A DNA stretch of 51,125 nucleotides from Polyangiaceae bacterium. GTDB taxonomy: Bacteria > Myxococcota_A > Polyangia > Polyangiales > Polyangiaceae. Location of the stretch: positions 1 to 51,125 of the forward strand of contig WQZB01000032.1 in NCBI GenBank assembly GCA_009780955.1. The letters are read 5' to 3'. Shown here in pieces: positions 18,876 to 26,852 of this stretch (positions are counted from its first letter, which is position 1; every line of letters starts with the position of its first letter). The notes under the pieces are model-generated. The model did no database searches, was not told where the DNA came from, and worked only from the letters and a program-made list of their open reading frames with translations. The translations under genes and the position numbers were made by a program.

Positions 18876-19910
18876 TTATCTGGTTCGGGCGTCGGTAGTA
18901 ACTTGATATGAGGACCGGATTCCGAAGTATCCGGCAGCTCCGGCCCCGGTCAGCGCAATGCTGCCGATGATGTACGGCCAAGGCGTAGACCAAAAGCCGC
19001 CACCCGATGTGATGGTCGATGTGGTGACATCGGTACGACGTGTGATGGTGTCGGTCGGCTGCGAGGTTGTTGCGGCATGGCTCGGCCCGGCTGCGACAAC
19101 CACCGGCGCGGCGGCTCTGGTGGTGGGCGTGGCAGGCGTGACATGAATGCGCTGCTCGGTCGATGCGAGACGGTTATCGTGGCTGTCGAGCGCGTCGACG
19201 CGCAGCGCGATGCTTGCGTTCGGAAGCGTCATCGACGCAGGAACTTCGAGGTCCACGGTGGACGATGCTTTTGCATCGATCTTCATCGTGTTTCCGCTTG
19301 TTCCGTCGCGTGCGACAAGGCCAACCTTCGCAATCATTGGCACATGAGCCGCATCGAGTTGTGCGGTGACACGGAAGGATTGGCCCGCCGGCGTTTCCGT
19401 TGGCGCGCGGAACCAAAGGTGGATCGTGCCAATTTTGGCTGTGTCTTTCTTTGCCTGCGTGGCAAACGCCCAACCTCTTGGGCCGCCTTCGCTTGGCACG
19501 GTGAACGACGCGTCAAGGACCGAGGCTGCACGAAATGCGGCAACGGATTGATCTTTCCTGCCGTCGGCCGCACGAATGGCACCAAGGCGCACGTAGCTTT
19601 CAAGCACCTCGTCAGGCGCAAGCCCGCCTTTTTCTAGCGCTTCGCGGTAGCTTGGTTCGGCAACGTCGAACGAGCCCTTGTCCCATGCTGCGCGCGCCTG
19701 GCGCAACGCTGACGCACCTGCTGCGACGTCAGCCGCCCGCGCCGAATCGGTGGCAGCAACAAGCGTGATGAGAGCCATGAGCGCAAAGGTGAAGGCACGC
19801 AGCCCAGACCGCGGCACCTCGCGCATCCACCGCACCGACGAGCGGCACTCGGCCCCCACTTTGGCAAGCTTGGCAGGATAGCCTCGCACGTCACGGAATC
19901 TTTTCACCAT
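18876..19910 (-). CDS. Secreted TPR-like protein with C-terminal membrane helix
   Basis: This 344-residue protein has a basic N-terminus and a signal segment (about 38-58, FALMALITLVAATDSARAA). A short TPR-like helical part follows, with residues such as ALRQARAAWDKGSFDVAEPSYREAL. A beta-rich middle holds alternating Val/Asp strands. After a Thr-rich linker there is a membrane helix (about 312-332, WPYIIGSIALTGAGAAGYFG). It is the gene directly upstream of the HRDVTPHN kinase in the same orientation. TPR-like secreted proteins paired with such kinases are frequent in Myxococcota. No specific family was recognised. Confidence 0.75.
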   Translation of the reverse strand: MVKRFRDVRGYPAKLAKVGAECRSSVRWMREVPRSGLRAFTFALMALITLVAATDSARAADVAAGASALRQARAAWDKGSFDVAEPSYREALEKGGLAPDEVLESYVRLGAIRAADGRKDQSVAAFRAASVLDASFTVPSEGGPRGWAFATQAKKDTAKIGTIHLWFRAPTETPAGQSFRVTAQLDAAHVPMIAKVGLVARDGTSGNTMKIDAKASSTVDLEVPASMTLPNASIALRVDALDSHDNRLASTEQRIHVTPATPTTRAAAPVVVAAGPSHAATTSQPTDTITRRTDVTTSTITSGGGFWSTPWPYIIGSIALTGAGAAGYFGIRSSYQVTTDARTR

Positions 19911-20021
19911 TTAAAAAGTATCGGGCTGCGTTGCGCTACGCAAGCACCCTGGCGGTTTTTACGCATGGGCTCTGCGTTCGTCGCGGAGCTCGGTCCGAAA
20001 TGGCGGCAGGCCATGCGGGAC

Positions 20022-20789
20022 TTACGGGAAAGGCTGCGCTGGACGCCCGCGCTCGAAGAAGAACCTGAACGTCCCTTTGATGTGCCCTCGGCACGGTGGG
20101 GGAGGCCCAAGGCCGCCGGCTGCTCCCTCGCGCGGATCAGCGAAATATACGTCGAAACAGCCTGCCGTCAGTCGCTCGGCCGCGTTCGTTTCATCCAAAT
20201 TGCCATTGAAGACATGGGTGAATGCCGCCAGGCTTTGGCCCGTTCCAACGCCTGCGACATTCACCGTGTTCGGATCGCACGCCGCCGTAGGATCGGCTCC
20301 TGCCACCGCCGCGGCGTCGCACGACCCGTCCGAGGGAATGGTAACCTCCTTGACAGCCTGAAGTGTCACGTTCTGCGTGGCGCACGTTTTCTGAAGATAC
20401 ATCGTCATGCTGATGTTCGGTGGGTTGGGGTCGGGCGTGACCGGAACACCAGGAGGCGTTACCTCTGGCTGCAAGCCTACCTCGAGGGCATCGCCGTACT
20501 CGCCCGCGAATCCGGAGGATGGGCGGATTTTGCTCGTGTCGTAGATGAGAATCGAGATGCCGTCGGAGAACGTTTCAAAGTCGCTTCCGTTTTGGATCCG
20601 GAGTTGAAGTGACGATCCTGCAGGATCGGCCGCAAAAAAATTTGGGTCCAAGTTGAATGGCCCCGTCCAACAACTGGGCACGTTGAGCGTGCCGACGACA
20701 ATGCCGTCACCTTTGCCTTGTGAGCATGCTGGTATCATGCACGCAATCGCCAATGCGACGCATGTCAAACACATGCCACGCTTTGCCAC
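20022..20789 (-). CDS. Putative lipoprotein of unknown function
   Basis: The N-terminus MCLTCVALAIACMIPAC looks like a lipoprotein signal ending at an acylated Cys, followed by SQGKGDG. The mature part (about 230 residues) is rich in Asn, Pro and paired Cys (VPSCWTGPF, KTCATQN, DGSCDAA, TAGCFDVYF), so it probably folds with disulphides outside the cytoplasm. The start is uncertain: GTG 20789 gives the basic residues AKRG before the hydrophobic core, ATG 20774 lacks them, and the frame is open to 20867. It lies downstream of mnmA on the same strand. Confidence 0.7.
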   Translation of the reverse strand: MAKRGMCLTCVALAIACMIPACSQGKGDGIVVGTLNVPSCWTGPFNLDPNFFAADPAGSSLQLRIQNGSDFETFSDGISILIYDTSKIRPSSGFAGEYGDALEVGLQPEVTPPGVPVTPDPNPPNISMTMYLQKTCATQNVTLQAVKEVTIPSDGSCDAAAVAGADPTAACDPNTVNVAGVGTGQSLAAFTHVFNGNLDETNAAERLTAGCFDVYFADPREGAAGGLGPPPPCRGHIKGTFRFFFERGRPAQPFP

Positions 20790-20879
20790 CTGTCGACGAG
20801 CGGCCACGAAGCGACTGTAGAACACTACGGCAAAGAGGAGTAGCGAGCCGACAGCGACCGCACACACGCCTTGGTTCGT

Positions 20880-21983
20880 TCAACATAACCGGCCGCCGCC
20901 AAGCACTCGCTCGCCATCGTAAAATACGGCGACTTGCCCGCGGCTCACGGCTTTCACGGGGTGCGCGAAGGCAATCGTGGCGCAGTCATCGCCCGCGTGC
21001 ACACGTGCCAACACCCCTTCGTGCCGGTAGCGCACGCGTACGCGCGCGTCGAACGGCAACGATACTCCGGGGGCGAGCACGACATCGTTGACTTGGACCG
21101 TTTGCGCCGCTTGCTTGGTGAGCTCATTGATGTTGCCAAGACGCACCGTGGCTGTGCTCGGGTCGATCGACGTGACGAACGTCGGCTTGCCAAGCGCAAC
21201 GCCAAGGCCTTTGCGCTGTCCCACCGTGAAGCGATGGATGCCACTATGCGTGCCAACGACGCGGCCATCGGCATCGATGATAGGCCCGGGTCGCACGCGA
21301 CCCTTGGCGTGCTCGGACACGAATGACGCGTAGGCGCCCCGGCCTGCGCCGACGAAGCAAAGCTCTTGGCTTTCGCCTTTGGTTGCGCCCGGCAGATGGC
21401 GCATCAAGGCTTCTGCGCGAACTTGTGACTTTGTGCTTTCGCCAAGCGGGAAGATGAGCCGCTCGAGTTGCGCGTGCTCGGTTGCATAGAGAAAGTAGCT
21501 CTGGTCTTTGTTGCGATCTACACCTTCGCGCACAAACGGCATGCCGTTACATGTGCGCCCAAGACGCGCGTAATGACCGGTTGCGACATGCGAAGCGCCA
21601 AGGCGATTGGCGAGGGCCACGAGCTCGCCAATCTTCAGGCTTCGGTTGCATGCCGTGCACGGACTTGGCGTTTCGCCCGCAAGATAAGCTTCGACAAATG
21701 GGTCAACCACCGTGCGCTTGAACAGCTCGCGGCGATCAAAGGTAAAATGTGCGATGCCAATGGCATCTGCCATGCGGCGCGCATCGTACTGATCCTCAGG
21801 AGCGCAGCAGCGGCCATGGGCTTTCGCGTCGTTTTCGTCTGGATAGTCCCAGAGATGAAACGTAACCCCAACGACATCGTAGCCCCGATCCACGAGGCGT
21901 GCGGCTGCCACTGCGGAGTCAACCCCGCCGCTCATCGCAATAAGAACACGACCAAGAATGCGATTTGAGGTGGGAGTTGACAC
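20880..21983 (-). CDS. mnmA: tRNA-specific 2-thiouridylase MnmA
   Basis: MnmA puts sulfur on U34 of Lys, Glu and Gln tRNAs. The PP-loop VLIAMSGGVDSAVAAARL is at the N-terminus. The catalytic cysteine pair is in ETPSPCTACNRSLK (about 105-118) and SQELCFVGAGRG (about 205). The C-terminal beta-barrel and length (367) are normal. It starts 18 bases after the YscI-like gene, suggesting co-transcription with the sigma-factor block, an odd neighbour for a housekeeping tRNA gene. Confidence 0.95.
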   Translation of the reverse strand: MSTPTSNRILGRVLIAMSGGVDSAVAAARLVDRGYDVVGVTFHLWDYPDENDAKAHGRCCAPEDQYDARRMADAIGIAHFTFDRRELFKRTVVDPFVEAYLAGETPSPCTACNRSLKIGELVALANRLGASHVATGHYARLGRTCNGMPFVREGVDRNKDQSYFLYATEHAQLERLIFPLGESTKSQVRAEALMRHLPGATKGESQELCFVGAGRGAYASFVSEHAKGRVRPGPIIDADGRVVGTHSGIHRFTVGQRKGLGVALGKPTFVTSIDPSTATVRLGNINELTKQAAQTVQVNDVVLAPGVSLPFDARVRVRYRHEGVLARVHAGDDCATIAFAHPVKAVSRGQVAVFYDGERVLGGGRLC

Positions 21984-22001
21984 GAGCCGCGTGAAAGCGG
22001 G

Positions 22002-22358
22002 CTATTGCCCTTGGATGACGGTTTTGATTCCGTTTGTGGCACGATCGATGATCTTCGACGAGAGATCGACCGCTTCGCTATATTTATAAACGCCAGCTTG
22101 CAGTGCGATGAGCTCGGACGGACCGAGATCTTGGCCGCCGGCACTCGTGGCCTTTCGCATCACGCGCTCGCCTTGGTCAACCTCGTGGCCGAGCCCACGA
22201 AGAACTTGCTGGAAGGGGCTTGGCCCTTCTGTTTCCGGCGCATCCGCGCCTTTGACGTTGGCGGCGTTGCTGTCGACACTGCCGACGCTTGGTGTACCAG
22301 CCGAGCTTTGTGCAAGCCCGGCCGCTGTGCTGCTGCTTGTTCCTTCTCCTATGCGCAT
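22002..22358 (-). CDS. Type III secretion inner-rod-like protein (EscI/YscI/HrpB type)
   Basis: This protein is 118 residues long. The first half is Ser/Ala/Gly-rich and probably disordered. The C-terminal half matches the pattern of type III secretion inner-rod subunits: a helix beginning GPSELIALQAGVYKYSEAVD, then SSKIIDRATNGIKTVIQGQ, ending at a Gln as family members do. Size also fits (about 110-140). The gene sits between a FliA-type sigma factor and mnmA; no other secretion apparatus gene is in the window. FliE is a more distant alternative. The call rests on pattern memory, not on an alignment. Confidence 0.65.
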   Translation of the reverse strand: MRIGEGTSSSTAAGLAQSSAGTPSVGSVDSNAANVKGADAPETEGPSPFQQVLRGLGHEVDQGERVMRKATSAGGQDLGPSELIALQAGVYKYSEAVDLSSKIIDRATNGIKTVIQGQ

Positions 22359-22449
22359 GTTTGTTTATTCGACCATTTTTGATCTTGGTTGCGTGAAAAC
22401 GAGCAATTCGAAAAAAAAATAGAACAGGCCGAAATGACTGGCTAGTCGA

Positions 22450-23166
22450 CTATTTTACTACTATGCGCCCGCGCTTCATCGCCTTCGCAATGCCCTCCAT
22501 AGCCCGCGCGTGCAGCCGGCTTGCCCACGATTTTGAAAGGCCGAGCTCGTTAGCGGCTTCCTCAAAGGAAAGTTCGTCGAAATAGTGCCGCTCGAGCAGC
22601 TGGCGCTCGGCCTCGGGCCTTTCCAAAATCGCATTGCGGACCGTTTCAATGAGCTCAGCGCGGATCACCGTATCTTCCGGGCCTTCGTTCGGATCGGGAG
22701 CGTGTTCGAGTGCGTCGCCAGATTTCATCGAAAGAAACGACAACGCCATCGCCATTGCGGCTGTGCCAAGCTGATCAGACAGCGCTTCGTCTGCGGCCTC
22801 GGCGGCTGTCAACGTTGGCGGCCCCTGCTCTTCAGCCAAAGCTTCGTAGATTTCATCGCTAGCGAGCAGCGCGCGGAGCTGCCGATAAACGCGCCGCGGA
22901 AGATTGCCTTGCTGGCGAACGCCGTCAATCATTGCCCCACGCACGCGGAGGTTGGCCCAGCGCCGAAAGGGCACGCCCCTGTCTGGATCGTAGGTGCGCG
23001 CGGCGGCGAGCAGCGCTTCGCGTCCCTGTGCGATGAGGTCTTCGGTTTGCACGTAGGGACCGAAGTAACGACGAAGCTGGCGCCCGAGCAAGTCAACGAG
23101 CTCGAGCCCGTCATTGAAGCGTGCGAGCACTTCGGGCGAATCGGACGATTTTCTAGAGACGGACAT
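22450..23166 (-). CDS. FliA/WhiG-type sigma-70 family factor
   Basis: This 238-residue factor has region 2 (about 40-85) with TEDLIAQGREALLAAARTYD and then RGVPFRRWANLRVRGAMID, a pattern diagnostic of the FliA/WhiG group. Region 4 (about 195-235) has LSFEEAANELGLSKSWASRL, the promoter -35-binding helix-turn-helix. The middle is longer and more acidic than in FliA. It is first in a minus-strand series followed by the YscI-like gene 91 bases on. It may direct transcription of a secretion or motility regulon elsewhere in the genome. No anti-sigma gene is adjacent. Confidence 0.9.
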   Translation of the reverse strand: MSVSRKSSDSPEVLARFNDGLELVDLLGRQLRRYFGPYVQTEDLIAQGREALLAAARTYDPDRGVPFRRWANLRVRGAMIDGVRQQGNLPRRVYRQLRALLASDEIYEALAEEQGPPTLTAAEAADEALSDQLGTAAMAMALSFLSMKSGDALEHAPDPNEGPEDTVIRAELIETVRNAILERPEAERQLLERHYFDELSFEEAANELGLSKSWASRLHARAMEGIAKAMKRGRIVVK

Positions 23167-23378
23167 GCGCGAGATCGACGCTTCGGGTGACGAATACGAA
23201 GGCGAAAGAGGCTGTGCCCCTTTGGTGAGCGCGGCAACGATCCCAGGGTACGTTCAGGCAAGTCAAGCCCCGACGTTGGATCCGAGCCATATTATGTCGA
23301 GCAAAGCGGTTCGTCGGGCGCGTTTCGTGAATGCTACGCTAGCTACGCGAAAAGTGGTTTTTGTTACAGAAAGAACGA

Positions 23379-24053
23379 ATGAGTCAGGGATCCGATTCCG
23401 ATCTCGATAACCGATGTGGATCGTGCGCGCGCTTTGTACGCGTGGTCGAGATCGCAAACGAGAAAGGCGAGGTCCAGCGACGTGGCGAGTGCCTTCTCGG
23501 TGCGTGGCCCGCTCTGCTTTGGGAAATGAACACTTGCTCGCACTACGTTCGGCGCGGCACTTTCACTAGCAAACCCACGGCTAGGTCGCGCGCAGCACGC
23601 TCGCGGCGTTCGCGCGCGACGTTGTCGGAATCGGCCGCGCCGGTCGCGCCAAGCGCGCATGGGCGAGTCGATTTCGAATTGCCCGAGGAGCTTTTGGACA
23701 TGAATGCAGACGAGTTTCGAGAAATCCTTCGTGATGTTTTGCGCGACGAGCTTGGCGTTTCCGATGCCTCTCTTGGCCAGCGCTGGGAAGGTGGCGAGGT
23801 CGTGTTCAAGCCGGGCAAAGAGGGTACAGCGGAAAAACGCGTTCCCATCGAAACCATCTTTTCGAAAATCGTGATGATTCGTGACAAGCTTCGCCTTCTT
23901 GAGCAGAAGGTCAATGCGCATCCAAAACTCACGGCCGAAGACAAGGTGCAAATGCAGCACTACATCACGGGGTGCTACGGATCGCTCACCACGTTCAACG
24001 TTTTGTTCGCCGACAAGGAAGATACGTTCGTGGGCCAGAAAGGCGATGGGTAG
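23379..24053 (+). CDS. Hypothetical protein with N-terminal Cys motif
   Basis: This 224-residue protein is not a family I recognise. The N-terminus has CGSCARFV, then RGECLLGAWPALLWEMNTCSHYVR, a four-Cys arrangement that could bind zinc or an iron-sulfur cluster. A basic Arg/Ser linker follows. The C-terminal 130 residues are helical (ELLDMNADEFREILRDVLR and IFSKIVMIRDKLRLLEQKV). ATG 23379 was chosen over the TTG at 23361 because the Cys motif starts just after it. Its last 8 bases overlap the redoxin-like gene. Confidence 0.8.
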   Translation: MSQGSDSDLDNRCGSCARFVRVVEIANEKGEVQRRGECLLGAWPALLWEMNTCSHYVRRGTFTSKPTARSRAARSRRSRATLSESAAPVAPSAHGRVDFELPEELLDMNADEFREILRDVLRDELGVSDASLGQRWEGGEVVFKPGKEGTAEKRVPIETIFSKIVMIRDKLRLLEQKVNAHPKLTAEDKVQMQHYITGCYGSLTTFNVLFADKEDTFVGQKGDG

Positions 24054-24603
24054 CGCGGCTAGTTCGCGCTCGCCGCGACTGCCGCGTGTCGCATTTGCAG
24101 CGCTCATGCTTTTTGCTTGTGAGCGGACCGTGGTGCAAGTCCCACCGGTTGGTGTATCTGACAAGTCTCGCGCATCGGTCCCAGACCATCGACCGGCTGT
24201 GTACGCATTCGATTCGCTCGACGATCGTCCCGTGACATCGGAAACGATGCGCGGCAAGCCCACCGTGGTCGTCTTTTTGACAACGGGCGATTTACTCGGG
24301 CAAGCTCAAATCAACTACCTCGTTGCCATGGCAAGAAACGATGGCGACAAGGTCAATTACGCGATGGTGGCGCTTCACCCGCGCAAAGAAATCGTAATTG
24401 TCGACGCTTACGCCAAGGCGCTGAACGTGAACTTTCCGGTGGCGCTCGGTGATCCGTCGTCAACGACGTCGGAGGCGGGTCCCTTCGGTGCCATCACCGC
24501 TGTGCCAACGACCATTGTGCTCGCGCGCGACGGCCACATGGTGTGGAAGCACACCGGTCTCGCGAAGAGTGAAGACATACGGGCCCACATGCAGGGATTG
24601 TAG
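24046..24603 (+). CDS. Redoxin-like lipoprotein lacking the CxxC active site
   Basis: This 185-residue protein has a basic signal and a lipobox ending FAALMLFAC. The mature part follows a TlpA/AhpC thioredoxin-like pattern: PTVVVFLTTGDLLGQAQINY, then VNYAMVALHP, PVALGDPSS, and the cis-Pro loop AVPTTIVLARDGHMVWKHTG. Where redox-active members have WCxxC this one has TTGDLLG, so it cannot do dithiol exchange and may be a binding or chaperone variant. Its stop codon TAG is the first three bases of the MITE-like element at 24601. The start ATG 24046 overlaps the previous gene by 8 bases. Confidence 0.8.
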   Translation: MGSAASSRSPRLPRVAFAALMLFACERTVVQVPPVGVSDKSRASVPDHRPAVYAFDSLDDRPVTSETMRGKPTVVVFLTTGDLLGQAQINYLVAMARNDGDKVNYAMVALHPRKEIVIVDAYAKALNVNFPVALGDPSSTTSEAGPFGAITAVPTTIVLARDGHMVWKHTGLAKSEDIRAHMQGL

Positions 24604-24727
24604 CCCGCTTTCGATTTGACGCGATCTCTTCGTTGGCGGCTGCGGTGCGGTCCTCAAAGCGCAAGGAGGCTGTTCCGGTCCGCTCCTCGCCGCCGCCTCG
24701 ATCTCGCGTCAACTTGAAAGCGGGCTA
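24601..24727. repeat. MITE-like element, copy A
   Basis: This is a 127-bp sequence with 24-bp terminal inverted repeats (left 24601-24624, starting TAGCCCGCTTTCGATTTG; right 24704-24727, ending CTTGAAAGCGGGCTA), mismatched at two positions. The GC-rich core shares long blocks with copy B at 44885 in opposite orientation. It holds no reading frame of note. It fills the gap between two convergent genes and its terminal TAGs are the stop codons of both. Confidence 0.85.
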
Positions 24728-25573
24728 GCTTGCTCGCTTGTCGATCCAGCGCGCCATGGCATCGACGATGTCCTTCCACGACGGCTCGTTCAGCACTTCG
24801 TGAAAAAGCCGTTCGCGTGCGTCCCATGTTTTGTCACGGCTGCCTGCCGCGTCGAAAAAAAGCTTGGTAGCGTGCATGCTCGCAATGCGATCTGCTTTGC
24901 CTAACGTGATGTAGAGCGGCATTGACAATCGCGAGGCTCGGGCGAATGCGTCGTGCTGCGCGGCGATGGACTCGGTAAACCACCGTGCCTTCGCGGTCTT
25001 GAAAACGAGCGGATCGCCATCGTACGCGTGTGCCTTATCAACATCGTGCGTGAGATCTTTGCCAGCAAGACCACTTGGTAGCCCAAACTTCGGCACGATG
25101 CGCGAGGCGACTTTGGCCGCCAAGAGCTTGCCTCGCGACACATCGATCGCGAGACCAAAAAATGGCGCCGAGAGCACGAGCCCACGCCAAGGAGTTGGAT
25201 CATCCAAGGCGGACATGGCGGCAACGAGCCCCCCGAAACTGTGGCCGAAAAGGAATCGTGGCGCTCCCTTTGCGCGCTCGAGGGCGAGGCTTTGAAGCTC
25301 GCGCGCATCGTCAAGAAATTCGCCAAAGCAATTGCAGAAACCGCGCGTGCCGTGGGCGCGACCATGGCCGCGCATGTCGATCATCACCGAGCCGATGCCG
25401 TGCTCGGCAAGTGCTCTCATGACGTGCGAGTAGCGTGCGCTGTGATCCGCGTAGCCATGAAGCATGGCGACGACCGCCTTGTTGGCTTCGGCTGGCATCG
25501 CGGCCGCGTAATAAAGGCGCGGACCGCTCGTTATACGCCGCGTTAGCACTCCCTCATCGAGCTCGATGTTCAT
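24725..25573 (-). CDS. Monoacylglycerol lipase / lysophospholipase-like alpha/beta hydrolase
   Basis: This 282-residue serine hydrolase cleaves monoacyl glycerolipids or related esters in its family. Visible features are VVAMLHGYADHSARY (oxyanion loop), MIDMRGHGRAHGTRGF, the nucleophile elbow LFGHSFGG (Ser 112), an acid in LGKADRIAS and the base in LFHEVLNE. No signal peptide is seen. ATG 25573 is preferred; a GTG at 25618 would add 15 residues that come from a repeat-element fragment. The stop TAG belongs to element copy A. Fragments of the same element family lie on both sides of the gene. Confidence 0.88.
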   Translation of the reverse strand: MNIELDEGVLTRRITSGPRLYYAAAMPAEANKAVVAMLHGYADHSARYSHVMRALAEHGIGSVMIDMRGHGRAHGTRGFCNCFGEFLDDARELQSLALERAKGAPRFLFGHSFGGLVAAMSALDDPTPWRGLVLSAPFFGLAIDVSRGKLLAAKVASRIVPKFGLPSGLAGKDLTHDVDKAHAYDGDPLVFKTAKARWFTESIAAQHDAFARASRLSMPLYITLGKADRIASMHATKLFFDAAGSRDKTWDARERLFHEVLNEPSWKDIVDAMARWIDKRAS

Positions 25574-25578
25574 CTTGA

Positions 25579-25609
25579 ACGCTTTCGATTTGACGCGATT
25601 TCTTCGTTG
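25579..25609 (+). repeat. MITE-like element fragment D (left end)
   Basis: GCTTTCGATTTGACGCGA followed by TTCTTCGTTG matches the left 30 bases of copy A in the same orientation. The core is missing except perhaps CTGTTCC. It lies between the divergent hydrolase and tpiA genes. Confidence 0.75.
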
Positions 25610-25641
25610 CTGTTCCACCCAATTACAGGCAAATTACATAC

Positions 25642-26406
25642 ATGAATCCATCGCGACGCCCACTCATTGCCGGCAATTGGAAAATGTACAAAGGGGGCCG
25701 TACGGGCGTTGAGCTCGCGCAAGACATTGTGAAGTCTTCGCATTCGCTTGGCTCCGGGGTCGACCTCGTGATTGCGCCACCGTTCACCGTGCTTGCCGCA
25801 GTTGCTTCAACCGTTGAAGACTCGAGTGTGCAGCTTGCTGCGCAGAACTTTTACCCCAAAAACGAAGGTGCGTTTACCGGCGAAATCAGCCCGAGTATGC
25901 TGAAAGACTGCGGTTGTGCATGGGTTATCATCGGTCATAGCGAACGGCGTCAGTACTTTGGCGAAAGCAATTCATTCGTTGCTGAGAAGGTCACAAGCGC
26001 TCTTGCCAACGATCTTGTCCCCATTGTTTGCGTTGGCGAAACCCTCGCGCAGCGCCAGGCGAACGAAACTTTGCGCGTCGTCGAAGGGCAGCTGAACGCG
26101 TTCATCGACATCATCGCCCGTAGCCCACACGCCGTCGCCATCGCCTACGAGCCCGTCTGGGCCATCGGCACGGGCAAAGTTGCGGGCCCTGGCGAGGCCG
26201 AAGAGGTCCACGTCGCCATCCGCAAGCAGCTTGCGGCCAAAGACGAGGCGCTCGCAACGCGCACGCGCCTTCTCTATGGCGGTTCGGTCAAGCCGGAAAA
26301 TGCCGCCGCGCTGCTCGCGTGCGCGAACGTCGACGGGGCACTCGTTGGCGGAGCCTGCTTGGACGCGGCGTCTTTTAGTGCTATCGCCAGGGCTGCGAAT
26401 AGGTAA
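25642..26406 (+). CDS. tpiA: Triosephosphate isomerase
   Basis: This enzyme interconverts dihydroxyacetone phosphate and glyceraldehyde-3-phosphate. N-terminal PLIAGNWKMYKGG carries the substrate-binding Asn and Lys, VIIGHSERRQYFGE the electrophilic His, and AYEPVWAIGTGKVA the catalytic Glu and flexible loop 6. LLYGGSVKPENAAAL is the phosphate loop. Length 254 is typical. Its TAA overlaps the ATG of secG by one base (TAATG), a common bacterial pairing. Confidence 0.97.
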   Translation: MNPSRRPLIAGNWKMYKGGRTGVELAQDIVKSSHSLGSGVDLVIAPPFTVLAAVASTVEDSSVQLAAQNFYPKNEGAFTGEISPSMLKDCGCAWVIIGHSERRQYFGESNSFVAEKVTSALANDLVPIVCVGETLAQRQANETLRVVEGQLNAFIDIIARSPHAVAIAYEPVWAIGTGKVAGPGEAEEVHVAIRKQLAAKDEALATRTRLLYGGSVKPENAAALLACANVDGALVGGACLDAASFSAIARAANR

Positions 26407-26852
26407 TGGCCACATTTGTCACCATCGTTCATGTCTTTGTCTGCCTTGTGCTCATGTTCGTCGTGCTCATTCAGCAGGGCAAAGGTGGCGGCATGGGCTC
26501 GGCGTTCGGCGGCGCGTCGGCGCAAGTCTTCGGTGGCAGCGGCGCCGGCAACATCCTTACGCGTGCAACAGCCATTTGCGCCGCCGTTTTCATGATTACG
26601 AGCGTTGCGCTCGCACACGAAGCGTCCTCGCAAGATCGACTCTTGCGTAAGAGAACGGAAGAGCAGGCCAAGAAGAACGAAAAAGGCGCTCCTCGCGAGA
26701 CCACGCCGGCTGTGCCACCAGGTGACGGTAACGGGGCGCTTGCACCAGGTTCGAGCCACGCGCCGTCGGGTGAGCCTGCTTCTCCACCGGCTTCCGGTGG
26801 TGAGCCCGCGGACGACTACGACGAGCAGGACGAGCAAGACGAGAGCCACTAG
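26406..26852 (+). CDS. secG: Protein translocase subunit SecG with extended tail
   Basis: SecG is a small inner-membrane part of the SecYEG channel. There are two membrane helices (about 3-23 and 52-72). Between them lies the conserved loop IQQGKGGGMGSAFGGASAQ with GGSGAGNILTRAT. At 148 residues it is longer than usual because of a Pro/Gly/Glu-rich cytoplasmic tail of about 70 residues ending in acidic DEQDEQDESH. It overlaps tpiA by one base. Confidence 0.93.
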   Translation: MATFVTIVHVFVCLVLMFVVLIQQGKGGGMGSAFGGASAQVFGGSGAGNILTRATAICAAVFMITSVALAHEASSQDRLLRKRTEEQAKKNEKGAPRETTPAVPPGDGNGALAPGSSHAPSGEPASPPASGGEPADDYDEQDEQDESH

